Positions 28,875 through 36,528 of a DNA stretch of 64,000 nt are shown here, piece after piece. Where the stretch lies: assembly GCA_019636015.1 (NCBI GenBank), contig JAHBYJ010000001.1, positions 558,001-622,000 on the forward strand. The letters run 5' to 3'. Made by a program: the position numbers and the translations under genes. Positions within the stretch are counted from its first letter, which is position 1. Every line of letters begins with the position of its first letter. The stretch comes from Parvibaculaceae bacterium (lineage in GTDB: Bacteria; Pseudomonadota; Alphaproteobacteria; Parvibaculales; Parvibaculaceae). Below the pieces are notes generated by a model, which worked only from the letters and a program-made list of their open reading frames with translations, was not told where the DNA came from and ran no database searches.

Positions 28875-29480
28875 CTAGTCGAATTCCTCGCCCGCATAAA
28901 CGCCCCAGAGCTGGTCCTGCGCGATCCAGCCTTCAAGCCCGCGTATATCGAGACGGCACCAGCGCGCCCGGCAGCTTTTGAGCCGCGCAATATATCCCTT
29001 TTCCGCATAGGCGACGACCGCGGCATCGCCACGCGGGGCGCTCCGCAGCGCCACGGGGCCGCCGTCGTTTTCCGCCGCATCCACGATCACGCTGCGCTCG
29101 CCCGCAAGCATCGTGTGCCAGATCCAGCCGCCATCGCCTTCATGGTCGCGGACCCTGCGCCAGTTATTGGATTCCGCGATGACCTCGAGCGGCAAGCCGC
29201 TCTTGCGATAGACCCAGTCGATGGGGAAATCCGAGCCCGGCCCACGCCTGACATTGGCCTTGGAGGATTTGAGGCTCACGAAGCGCGGCACCGGCAGCCC
29301 GGTCGATGGCCCCGGCCGCCGCTCGGGCATGGCCTCCGCCGCGGCACCCGCCGCTTGCGCCGGGGCCGGGCCGCCCGCAAGCACGAAGACAAGCGCAAGC
29401 GCGGCCAGCGGCAGCGCCGCAACCGCGCACCCTCTCCGCCATGCTTTTCCACGCTTGTGCAGTCTTGCCTGTTCCCGCAT
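28875..29480 (-). CDS. Exported bacterial SH3 domain protein
   Basis: A 201-residue protein. The basic N-terminus (REQARLHKRGKAWRRG) is followed by a hydrophobic signal/anchor (AVAALPLAALALVFVLAGG, residues 19-37) and an Ala-rich stretch. Two SH3-like repeats follow: SSKANVRRGPGSDFPIDWVY with WRRVRDHEGDGGWIWHTML, and VALRSAPRGDAAVVAYAEKG with WCRLDIRGLEGWIAQDQLWG. Such proteins bind cell-wall material; many alphaproteobacteria have one copy. ATG 29480 is preceded by an AAGAG stretch. It is divergent from the dehydrogenase gene at 29643 and converges with irr. Confidence 0.85.
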   Translation of the reverse strand: MREQARLHKRGKAWRRGCAVAALPLAALALVFVLAGGPAPAQAAGAAAEAMPERRPGPSTGLPVPRFVSLKSSKANVRRGPGSDFPIDWVYRKSGLPLEVIAESNNWRRVRDHEGDGGWIWHTMLAGERSVIVDAAENDGGPVALRSAPRGDAAVVAYAEKGYIARLKSCRARWCRLDIRGLEGWIAQDQLWGVYAGEEFD

Positions 29481-29642
29481 CTCTTTTTCCCGCCGCGATC
29501 TTCCCCCTCGCCGCGACTCAGCCGATTTTGCCAGAATTTGGCGCAAACAACCGGATAAACCTGATAGTAAAGTGCACGCGGAGCCGGATTCCCGCCGCAG
29601 TCCCGTTTCACTCTGGTCCGGCCCCACTGCCCGGAGTTCTCC

Positions 29643-30635
29643 ATGACCGCCCGAAAGCCGCTCGTCATCGTCACCCGAAAATTGCCAGCGCCCATCGAAG
29701 CGCGCATGGGCGAGCTCTTCGATGTCCGCCTCAATGCGGACGATCATCCCTTCACCGCACCGGAACTGGCAGACGCGCTGCGCCAGGCCGATGTGCTGGT
29801 GCCGACCGTGACCGACCGGATCGACGCGAAGCTTCTGGCACAAGCCGGTGAAAATCTCCGTCTCATCGCCCAGTTCGGCACCGGCGTCGACAATATCGAC
29901 GTCGAGAGCGCGCGCCGCCGCGGCATCACGGTCACTAACACGCCGGGCGTGCTCACCGACGACACGGCGGACATGACCATGGGCCTCATCCTCGCCGTGC
30001 CGCGCCGCCTCTCGGAAGGCGCGCGCTATCTGCGCGAACATGAAGGCCAGTGGCCCGGCTGGTCGCCCACCTGGATGCTCGGCCGCCGCCTCACCGGCAA
30101 GCGTCTCGGCATTATCGGCATGGGCCGCATCGGGCAGGCGGTCGCCGCCCGCGCGCGCCCCTTCGGCCTCGAAATCCATTATCACAACAGGAAGCCCGCC
30201 AACGCCGTCATCGAGCAGGAGCTTGGCGCGACCTTCTGGGAAAATCTCGACGACATGCTGGCCAAGGTCGATATCGTCTCGGTCAATTGCCCGCTCACGC
30301 CGCAGACCTATCACCTGCTCGACACGCGCCGCCTGAAACTGCTGAAGCCCGAGGCCTATATCGTCAACACGGCGCGCGGCGAGATCATAGACGAGAACGC
30401 GCTCATTCGCGCGCTGGAGGCGGGCGAACTCGCAGGCGCCGGCCTCGACGTTTTCGAGCATGAGCCGTCCGTCAATCCGCGCCTGATGAAATTGCCCAAT
30501 GTCGTCTCGCTGCCGCATATGGGCTCGGCAACGATCGAGGGCCGCGTCGAAATGGGCGGCAAGGTCATCGTCAACATCAAGACCTTTATGGACGGCCACC
30601 GCCCGCCGGATCGCGTCATCCCCGCGATCATGTGA
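29643..30635 (+). CDS. D-isomer specific 2-hydroxyacid dehydrogenase (glyoxylate/hydroxypyruvate reductase type)
   Basis: A 330-residue NAD(P)-dependent dehydrogenase. The nucleotide-binding motif is GIIGMGRIGQAVA (about residues 153-165). The catalytic Arg is in NTARGEIID, the Glu in LDVFEHEP and the His in SLPHMGSATIEGR. The pattern GTGVDNIDVESARRRGITVTNTPGVLT is that of the GyaR/glyoxylate reductase group. It reduces glyoxylate or hydroxypyruvate; which one cannot be decided. The small peptide gene follows 11 bp after the stop. Confidence 0.9.
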   Translation: MTARKPLVIVTRKLPAPIEARMGELFDVRLNADDHPFTAPELADALRQADVLVPTVTDRIDAKLLAQAGENLRLIAQFGTGVDNIDVESARRRGITVTNTPGVLTDDTADMTMGLILAVPRRLSEGARYLREHEGQWPGWSPTWMLGRRLTGKRLGIIGMGRIGQAVAARARPFGLEIHYHNRKPANAVIEQELGATFWENLDDMLAKVDIVSVNCPLTPQTYHLLDTRRLKLLKPEAYIVNTARGEIIDENALIRALEAGELAGAGLDVFEHEPSVNPRLMKLPNVVSLPHMGSATIEGRVEMGGKVIVNIKTFMDGHRPPDRVIPAIM

Positions 30636-30646
30636 GGCGGAGACTC

Positions 30647-30802
30647 ATGCGGCGGAAGTGGATATTTCTTGTTCTTCTGGCCGCCCTCGTCGCGCTGATA
30701 CTGTCTATCCGCTTTTCTCAATTCATGGAGCAGGACAATTGTCTTGATAGTGGAGGCATGTGGCTGGACGGAGAATGTGTCGGGGCCCGCGCAGTCGGCT
30801 GA
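30647..30802 (+). CDS. Small membrane-anchored protein with a CLDSGG-type motif (51 aa)
   Basis: A 51-residue reading frame starting at ATG 30647, with GGCGGAG 5 nt upstream, and ending TGA at 800-802 of that kilobase. The product has a basic N-terminus (MRRKW), one hydrophobic helix (IFLVLLAALVALILSI, about residues 6-21) and a short outside tail with two Cys in the pattern C-L-D-S-G-G-x-W-x-D-G-E-C. Short proteins with a C-L-D-x-G-G-x-W motif are frequent in alphaproteobacteria; function unknown. A disulfide between the two Cys is plausible. It is probably co-transcribed with the dehydrogenase. Confidence 0.6.
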   Translation: MRRKWIFLVLLAALVALILSIRFSQFMEQDNCLDSGGMWLDGECVGARAVG

Positions 30803-30876
30803 TTGCAGCATTGACCCCATACCGTCATGGCCCAGCACTCCCTTGGGATCATTCGGCGGGAACAATCCAAAACCAG

Positions 30877-30971
30877 AGGTGTCATTCCGGGATTTATTCC
30901 CGGGACCCATTGGCCTTCCGTCTTGCAGAAGTGTGGAATGGATCCCGGCAACAAGTGCCGGGATGACACCT
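30877..30971. repeat. Intergenic palindromic repeat element (GTCAT...ATGAC type)
   Basis: A 95-bp element bounded by a perfect 9-bp inverted repeat AGGTGTCAT / ATGACACCT. Inside are two CCGGGA-rich palindromic arms (ending near 30910 and starting near 30940). This is the form of a widespread alphaproteobacterial intergenic element with GTCATTCCGGGA ends. It fills most of the gap between the small membrane protein and the ThiF-family gene, and lies in a position to act as a bidirectional terminator for converging genes. Confidence 0.6.
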
Positions 30972-30976
30972 GAAAA

Positions 30977-31780
30977 TTAAACGTGCCTGCTCAAATCCGC
31001 GATCGTCGGATTCTCCCCCGTCAGCGGATTCTTCGGGTCCCATTTGAGCGTCAGCGTACGGAAGCGCGTGTCGAGCGCGTCATAGATCAGCAGCTTGCCC
31101 GCAAGGCTCGTTCCGGCGCCGGTGATTTCCTTGATGACTTCGAGCGCCTGCAGCGAGCCGACAACGCCGGTGAGCGCGCCGATCACGCCCGCTTCCTCGC
31201 AGGTCGGAACGGAGCCCGGCGGCGGCGTCTCGCCGATGAAGTCGCGGTAATTGGGTTTGGGGCGCCCCTCCGCATCGCGTTCGAAGGCGCGGAAGGTCGC
31301 AACCTGCCCCTCGAACTGGCCGACGGCGGCGGAGACGAGCGGCACCTTCGCGAAATAACAGGCATCGTTCACGAGAAATCGTGTCTCGAAATTGTCGCAG
31401 CCATCCGCCACCACGTCATATTGCGAAATGATGGAAATCGCATTGGCGCCGGTGAGGCGCTCCTTGTGCTGAATGATTTTCACATCCGGGTTGATGCGCC
31501 GCGCCGCCTCCGCGGCACTTTCCGTTTTCGTGCGGCCGATATCGCCCGTGCCATGCGCGATTTGCCGCTGCAGGTTCGAAAGCGATACCGTGTCGTTGTC
31601 GATGATACCGATCGTGCCGACGCCCGCCGCCGCGAGATAGATGAGGCAGGGGCTCCCGAGCCCGCCCGCGCCGATCACAAGCACCCGTGCATCGAGGAGC
31701 TTTCGCTGCCCCTGCCCGCCGATCTCCTTCAGCACGATATGGCGTGCGTATCTTTCAAGCTGTTCGTTGGTGAGTGCCAT
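30977..31780 (-). CDS. HesA/MoeB/ThiF family adenylyltransferase
   Basis: A 267-residue E1-like enzyme. The N-terminus RYARHIVLKEIGGQGQRKL and the ATP motif VLVIGAGGLGSP (about residues 33-44) are typical, as are GCDNFETRFLVNDACY and the Cys in PTCEEAGVIG that may form the thioester. It adenylates the C-terminal Gly of a ubiquitin-like sulfur carrier (MoaD or ThiS). It lacks the two C-x-x-C zinc pairs of E. coli MoeB. No moa or thi genes are nearby, so the partner is undecided. Its end touches the palindromic repeat. Confidence 0.88.
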   Translation of the reverse strand: MALTNEQLERYARHIVLKEIGGQGQRKLLDARVLVIGAGGLGSPCLIYLAAAGVGTIGIIDNDTVSLSNLQRQIAHGTGDIGRTKTESAAEAARRINPDVKIIQHKERLTGANAISIISQYDVVADGCDNFETRFLVNDACYFAKVPLVSAAVGQFEGQVATFRAFERDAEGRPKPNYRDFIGETPPPGSVPTCEEAGVIGALTGVVGSLQALEVIKEITGAGTSLAGKLLIYDALDTRFRTLTLKWDPKNPLTGENPTIADLSRHV

Positions 31781-31816
31781 GGCAAAGTCATAGCATGGCC
31801 GTGGGCGAAAATCGCC

Positions 31817-32629
31817 TCAGCCGCGGGCCACGATGAGGTTGGTCTGGCAGGTCCGGCCAAGCAGCCCCGCCGCGTCGTAGAGCGCGCCTTCGCTCATCCC
31901 CATGCCGTTTTCATGCAGCATCGCTTCGGGCAGGACGCCGATCCATTCGCCCTTCGGCGCGCGGGCGACATGCACCGAGACATCGACATTCGGAAAGCCG
32001 AAATTGGTGGGCCAGGCGCCGCTCGCAGAAAGCCAGAAGGCGGAGGCATTGTCGGCAGCGGTGAAAAGCGTGGCCAGCAGCGAAGGAAATGGCATCAGCG
32101 GCCGCGTCATCCGCGACCAGCGGATGCCGGGCTTTCCCGCGGCATCGCGCTCCTCGCGCATGTCGAGAATATGGAGGAAGTTCACATGCTCCGGCCGCCG
32201 CCCGTTCGCCCAGAGCGGCAGGCTTTCCGGGTCCGCCGCCCAGTTGCAACCCTCAGGTTCGGGCGTCAGCGGCGCCGCACGCATCGGCGCGGGCTGCACA
32301 AAGATCGCCTGTCCCTTGGCGATCAGCTTTTCCGTCGCCGGATCGGTCAGCAGACATTCGGCGACCGCATTGCGCTTTCCCGCCTGCAGCACGCTCACTT
32401 CCGTGCGCAGCCGTGACAGCGGCGCCGGCCGCAATATGGTGACCGACGCCGAAAGCGGCACGCCCCAGCCCTCATCCAGCGCGTGTTCTTCCATCGCCGC
32501 ACCCACGAGGCCCGCCACCGCGCCGCCATAAAGCCCGCGAAAAGGCCCCGCCGCATAAGGGTCGGGCATCCACAGATCGCCCTCGCGGGCAAAGATCGGC
32601 GCGGACGAAACGGAAAGCGACGTGTTCAT
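31817..32629 (-). CDS. Acyl-CoA thioesterase family protein (double hotdog), copy 1
   Basis: A 270-residue protein with two hotdog domains of the TesB-like (4HBT_3) type. The first has GPFRGLYGGAVAGLVGAAMEEHA (about residues 28-50), then SASVTILRPAPLSRLRTEVSVLQAGKRNAVAE. The second ends NVDVSVHVARAPKGEWIG and GRTCQTNL. It probably hydrolyses or binds acyl-CoA thioesters; no direct clue on the chain. It is homologous to the next gene along its whole length, so the two come from a tandem duplication. Gap to copy 2 is about 90 bp. Confidence 0.8.
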   Translation of the reverse strand: MNTSLSVSSAPIFAREGDLWMPDPYAAGPFRGLYGGAVAGLVGAAMEEHALDEGWGVPLSASVTILRPAPLSRLRTEVSVLQAGKRNAVAECLLTDPATEKLIAKGQAIFVQPAPMRAAPLTPEPEGCNWAADPESLPLWANGRRPEHVNFLHILDMREERDAAGKPGIRWSRMTRPLMPFPSLLATLFTAADNASAFWLSASGAWPTNFGFPNVDVSVHVARAPKGEWIGVLPEAMLHENGMGMSEGALYDAAGLLGRTCQTNLIVARG

Positions 32630-32718
32630 GGGAATACTCGCGAGGGAACAATGCCGGAAGGATGGACAGATAGTCGCGCGTCATGTGCCACAGCAAGGGC
32701 TTGTCTGCAATCTGCGCG

Positions 32719-33519
32719 TCACATTGGTGGCAGCAACACCGCGCTCTGGCAGGAGCGGCCGATCCAGCCATAGGCGTCGAAGATTTCCGCTTCCGTGAGC
32801 CCGCGCCCGTCGCCATGCCAGGAGCCGCGCTGCGCCGTCCCGATCCATTCGCCCTTCGGCGCGCGGCAAAGATGCAGCGAGAGATCGGCATTCGGCCAGC
32901 CGCCCGCATCGGGCCGCGTGCCGCTATCCGTGACGGTGAAGAGCGTCGATACGTCCGCCACCGCCATGGCGGCGGAGAAGGGCGTCGGGTTTTGATGGAA
33001 CGGCCGCTTCAGGCGGAACCATTTGGCCCTGGTGCCATCCGCATGCCGTGTGTCGCGTATGTCGCAAAGGTCGAGAAAGCCCGGCCCCTTCACCGACGAT
33101 TTGAAGAACTCGGGCCGCTCCCATTTCGGAAATGTCTCGGGCGCGAAGGCGGGTTCCTCCGGCGCATGGGGCAGACCGTTGATCGCGAGCGGTTGCTGGA
33201 AACAGGCGCTCGCCTTCGCCTGCAATTTGCCGCCCGCCCAGAGTTCGTTTTCGATGACGGAGACACGGCCGCCCTCGCGCAGCGGCGTCACCTTGCTCGA
33301 AATGCCGTTAAGCGGCAGCGGCCGCAGGAGATAGAGATGCGCGGAGACAAGCGCGCCGAGCCCGCGCTCTGCTGCCATCGTCTCCATCTCGCCCACGCAA
33401 AGCGCCGCCACCGCGCCGCCATGCATCCCGCCGAAGGGGCCTTGCGCTTCCGGCAGCGCCTGCCAGATACCGCTTTCATGGCGGAAGACGGGGCTCATAT
33501 CGATTGCCGCTGCGTTCAT
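32719..33519 (-). CDS. Acyl-CoA thioesterase family protein (double hotdog), copy 2
   Basis: A 266-residue paralogue of the neighbouring gene with the same landmarks: GPFGGMHGGAVAALCVGEMETMA, HLYLLRPLPLNGISSKVTPLREGGR, NADLSLHLCRAPKGEWIGTAQ and IGRSCQSAVLLP. Divergence between copies is large, so the duplication is old and the substrates may differ. ATG 33519 places the hotdog domain at the usual distance from the start. It lies 20 bp downstream of the DsbA-fold isomerase gene. Confidence 0.8.
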   Translation of the reverse strand: MNAAAIDMSPVFRHESGIWQALPEAQGPFGGMHGGAVAALCVGEMETMAAERGLGALVSAHLYLLRPLPLNGISSKVTPLREGGRVSVIENELWAGGKLQAKASACFQQPLAINGLPHAPEEPAFAPETFPKWERPEFFKSSVKGPGFLDLCDIRDTRHADGTRAKWFRLKRPFHQNPTPFSAAMAVADVSTLFTVTDSGTRPDAGGWPNADLSLHLCRAPKGEWIGTAQRGSWHGDGRGLTEAEIFDAYGWIGRSCQSAVLLPPM

Positions 33520-33539
33520 TGGACTACTCGCTCGATGTG

Positions 33540-34142
33540 TCAGCCGGCAATCGCTTCTTCCACGTCGCGCAGCCGGTCCTTGCCGAAATAGATGTCGCCA
33601 TCGACATAGAAGGTCGGGATGCCGAAAGCGCCGCGATTGACCGCGTCTTCCGTATTCGCCACGAGCTTCGCTTTCACATCCGCCTCGCCCGTCCGCGCCA
33701 GAATATGCGCGCCGTCGATACCGGCTGCGTCGAGCACCGCCTTGATGACGTCCGGATCGTCCATTTTCTTGCCGTCTTCCCACATCGCGGCCATCACCGC
33801 ATCCATGTATTTCGGCAATATGTTTTCCATTTCCGCCGCAATCGCGCCGCGCATGATCTGCAACGTGTTCACCGGGAAATGCGGATTGAACTTGAATTTC
33901 GTCAGTCCGTGCTTCTTCACGAAGCGTTCGATTTCGAGGAACTGGTATTCGTTCTTGTTCCTGATGCCCTGATTGGCGATCACGGGCGAGACATTGTTCG
34001 TCGCCTTGAAGATGCCGCCGAGCAGCACCGGCACATATTGAAATGTGGTGCCCGTGCGCTTCTCGATCTCCGGCCCAACCTTCCACGACAGATAGGCATT
34101 CGGACTGCCGAAATCGAAAAGGAATTCCACTTTCTTCGTCAT
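33540..34142 (-). CDS. 2-hydroxychromene-2-carboxylate isomerase/DsbA-fold (kappa GST-like) protein
   Basis: A 200-residue thioredoxin-fold protein of the HCCA isomerase/GST-kappa group. It starts KKVEFLFDFGSPNAYLSWK (Ser in place of the DsbA Cys), has the helical insert INAL-like PHFPVNTLQIMRGAIAAE, and ends GAFGIPTFYVDGDIYFGKDRL. In naphthalene degraders the enzyme isomerises 2-hydroxychromene-2-carboxylate with glutathione; other members have unknown substrates. ATG 34142 is chosen, with GGGAGACGAAG upstream. It lies between a thioesterase and an SDR, consistent with a small catabolic cluster. Confidence 0.85.
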   Translation of the reverse strand: MTKKVEFLFDFGSPNAYLSWKVGPEIEKRTGTTFQYVPVLLGGIFKATNNVSPVIANQGIRNKNEYQFLEIERFVKKHGLTKFKFNPHFPVNTLQIMRGAIAAEMENILPKYMDAVMAAMWEDGKKMDDPDVIKAVLDAAGIDGAHILARTGEADVKAKLVANTEDAVNRGAFGIPTFYVDGDIYFGKDRLRDVEEAIAG

Positions 34143-34165
34143 TGTCTTCGTCTCCCCAATCTTGT

Positions 34166-34894
34166 TCAGAAAGTTTCCATCCAAGGCCTGAGATCGAGCT
34201 CATGCGTCCAGGCGTCGCGCGGCTGCACATGGAGCTGCCAATAGGCTTCCGCGATATGCTCGGGGTTCAGAATCCCGTCCTGCTCCTTCAGCGCATAGCG
34301 CGACGGAAAATTGTCGCGGATGAAGGCCGTGTCGATTGCACCGTCGATGATCGGATGCGCCACGTGAATGCCCTTAGGCCCAAGCTCCCGCGCCATGCTT
34401 TGTGCGAGCGCGCGGAGCGCGAATTTCGCGCTGGCGAAGGCCGCAAAGCCCGGCCCCCCGCGAAGGCTCGCCGTCGCGCCGGTGAAGATGATGGTGCCGC
34501 GGCCGCGCGGCGACATCACGCGCGCCGCCTCGCGTCCCGTGAGGAAGCCCGCGAACGCCGCCATCTCCCAGACCTTGCGATAGACGCGCTCGGTCATTTC
34601 CGTAATCGGAAAATTCACATTCGCGCCGATATTGAAGACGAGCACCTCGACGGGGCCGACCTCGCGCTCCACCGTCGAGAAGAGCTCGATCACCTGCGCC
34701 TCGTCGCGCGCATCCGAGCCGAAGCCCCGCGCTTCGCCGCCCGCCGCCTTGATCTCGTCCAGCAGCGGCTCGAGCTTCTCCGCGCTTCGCCGCGTGACGC
34801 AGGCCACATAGCCGCCCCTGGCGAAGCGTTTGGCCACCGCCCCGCCCGTCGCATCGCCCGCGCCGATGATGACCGCTGCTTTCCTCTCGCTCAT
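34166..34894 (-). CDS. SDR family oxidoreductase with Phe at the catalytic Tyr position
   Basis: A 242-residue short-chain dehydrogenase. The cofactor loop is VIIGAGDATGGAVAKRFA (about residues 8-25) and NIGANVNFP replaces the usual NNAG. The active-site block reads TGATASLRGGPGFAAFASAKFALRAL, where the Y-x3-K motif is F-A-S-A-K: the catalytic Tyr is Phe. Other members that I recall share this change, so the group may not be a normal reductase. It is divergent from the hxlR gene over two exact operator-like sites, and probably regulated by it. Confidence 0.85.
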   Translation of the reverse strand: MSERKAAVIIGAGDATGGAVAKRFARGGYVACVTRRSAEKLEPLLDEIKAAGGEARGFGSDARDEAQVIELFSTVEREVGPVEVLVFNIGANVNFPITEMTERVYRKVWEMAAFAGFLTGREAARVMSPRGRGTIIFTGATASLRGGPGFAAFASAKFALRALAQSMARELGPKGIHVAHPIIDGAIDTAFIRDNFPSRYALKEQDGILNPEHIAEAYWQLHVQPRDAWTHELDLRPWMETF

Positions 34895-34927
34895 GGCCGG
34901 GCCTCCGCTGGCTGGGGCTGAAAGTAA

Positions 34928-34973
34928 GTTCCCTTTCGGAACTGTTAGGCAAACATGGGTTCCGAAAGGGAAC
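34928..34973. promoter_or_regulatory. Inverted pair of 15-bp operator sites between SDR and HxlR genes
   Basis: Site 1, GTTCCCTTTCGGAAC (34928-34942), and site 2, GTTCCGAAAGGGAAC (34959-34973), are exact reverse complements 31 bp apart centre to centre (three helical turns). Each site is itself a partial palindrome (GTTCC...GGAAC). They fill the divergent promoter region, as expected for HxlR-type dimers acting on both genes. Confidence 0.7.
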
Positions 34974-35006
34974 CTGTCAAGCTATACTGCCGCCAAAGGA
35001 GACATC

Positions 35007-35498
35007 ATGCGCTGGGAAGAGCTGGATCGGGAGCCCTGTTCGCTGGCTCGTTCACTGTCGATTGTCGGCGACCGCTGGACGCTGCTTGTGCTGCGCGAAT
35101 GTTTTCTGCGGGTGCGCCGCTTCGAGGAATTCGAGCAGCGCCTCGGCATTGCCCGTCACGTTCTCGCCGACCGGCTGAAGAAACTCACGGATGCCGGCGT
35201 GCTGGTGAAAGTGCCCTATCAGGAGCGCCCGCGCCGCGAGGAATACCGCCTCACCGAAAAGGGCCTCGACCTCTATCCCGTCATGCTCTCGCTGCTCGAC
35301 TGGGGCGACAAATGGATGTCGGGCGAGGAAGGCCCGCCCGTTCTCCGCCGCCACAAGGCCTGCGGCAAGATCGCCCGCGCCGTGCAGGTCTGTTCTGAAT
35401 GCGGCGAACCCATGGGCGCGCGCGACATGACGGTCGAGCTTGGGCCGGGCGCCGAGGGAAGGGAATTGCCTCCCGCCGCAAAGGCGGAAGGCAAATAA
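35007..35498 (+). CDS. HxlR family transcriptional regulator
   Basis: A 163-residue winged-helix protein. It has the HxlR pattern EPCSLARSLSIVGDRWTLLVLRECF (about residues 8-32), then RRFEEFEQRLGIARHVLADRLKKL and PYQERPRREEYRLTEKG. The tail has three Cys, in HKACGK and CSECGEPM, which could form a small zinc or redox site. Some HxlR proteins sense aldehydes or quinones through the N-terminal Cys. ATG 35007 has AAAGGAG 6 nt upstream. It is divergent from the SDR-isomerase-thioesterase genes, its likely targets, and converges with cysK. Confidence 0.92.
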   Translation: MRWEELDREPCSLARSLSIVGDRWTLLVLRECFLRVRRFEEFEQRLGIARHVLADRLKKLTDAGVLVKVPYQERPRREEYRLTEKGLDLYPVMLSLLDWGDKWMSGEEGPPVLRRHKACGKIARAVQVCSECGEPMGARDMTVELGPGAEGRELPPAAKAEGK

Positions 35499-35499
35499 G

Positions 35500-36459
35500 T
35501 CAGATCCCGTCGAACAAGGCCGTCGAGAGATAACGTTCCGCGAAGGACGGAATGATCACGACGATCGTCTTGCCCTTCATCTCGGGCCGCGCGCCGACTT
35601 CGAGCGCAACGGCAATCGCCGCGCCGGAAGAAATGCCGCAGGCGATGCCTTCCATCTTCGCGGCCTTGCGCGCATGCTCGAAGGCCGTCTCGTTGCCGAT
35701 GGTAATCACTTCGTCGATCAGCGACTTGTCGAGATTGCCCGGCGCAAAGCCCGCGCCGATGCCCTGGATCATGTGCGGGCCCGGCTGGCCGCCGGAAAGC
35801 ACGGGGCTGTCTTCCGGTTCCACCGCGATCATCTTGAGGCCGGGCTTGCGCGCCTTCAGCACCGAGCCGACGCCGGTAAAGGTGCCCGCCGTGCCGATGC
35901 CCGAAATCACCGCGTCGACCTTGCCCTCGGTGTCGTTCCAGATTTCCTCCGCCGTCGTCTTGCGGTGGATTTCCGGGTTTGCCGGATTGTCGAACTGCTG
36001 CGGCATCACGGAGTTCGGGTACTGCGCGAGAAGTTCCTCGGCACGGGCGATGGCGCCCTTCATGCCCTTTTCCTTCGGCGTGAGCTCGAGTTCCGCGCCG
36101 AGCAGCGCCAGCATCTTGCGCCGCTCGAGCGACATGCTCTCCGGCATGCACAGAATGAGGCGATAGCCCTTGGCCGCGCAGACGAACGCGAGCGCAATGC
36201 CCGTGTTCCCGGAGGTCGGCTCGATGATCACCGTGTTGTCGGCGATCTTGCCCTGTTGCTCCAGCGCCTCGATCATGGAAACGCCGATACGGTCTTTCAC
36301 GCTCGAAAGCGGATTGAAGAATTCGAGCTTCAGCAGGATGTCGGCAACGACGCCCGCTTCCTTCGCCATGCGATTGAGCCGCACCAGCGGCGTATCGCCG
36401 ATGGTTTCGGTGATGCTGTTATAGACGCGCCCGCGTCCCGGCTTCTTGCTCTCGCTCAT
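35500..36459 (-). CDS. cysK: Cysteine synthase A (O-acetylserine sulfhydrylase)
   Basis: A 319-residue PLP enzyme. The Schiff-base Lys is in [11 protein letters not shown] (about Lys55), the substrate loop is [12 protein letters not shown], and the phosphate-binding loop is [13 protein letters not shown]. The last Ser loop is [12 protein letters not shown]. It makes cysteine from O-acetylserine and sulfide. It is the last gene of the minus-strand coaBC-dut-rrf2-cysK set, 69 bp after the Rrf2-type regulator gene. In Bacillus the Rrf2 protein CymR is controlled by complexing with CysK; the neighbourhood invites the comparison. Confidence 0.95.
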   Translation of the reverse strand: MSESKKPGRGRVYNSITETIGDTPLVRLNRMAKEAGVVADILLKLEFFNPLSSVKDRIGVSMIEALEQQGKIADNTVIIEPTSGNTGIALAFVCAAKGYRLILCMPESMSLERRKMLALLGAELELTPKEKGMKGAIARAEELLAQYPNSVMPQQFDNPANPEIHRKTTAEEIWNDTEGKVDAVISGIGTAGTFTGVGSVLKARKPGLKMIAVEPEDSPVLSGGQPGPHMIQGIGAGFAPGNLDKSLIDEVITIGNETAFEHARKAAKMEGIACGISSGAAIAVALEVGARPEMKGKTIVVIIPSFAERYLSTALFDGI

Positions 36460-36528
36460 GTAGGCCTCCCGGACCTGAATGCGACGCCCAGAATATGACG
36501 TCAGGCTCCCACGCGGGAGCGTTTGAAA

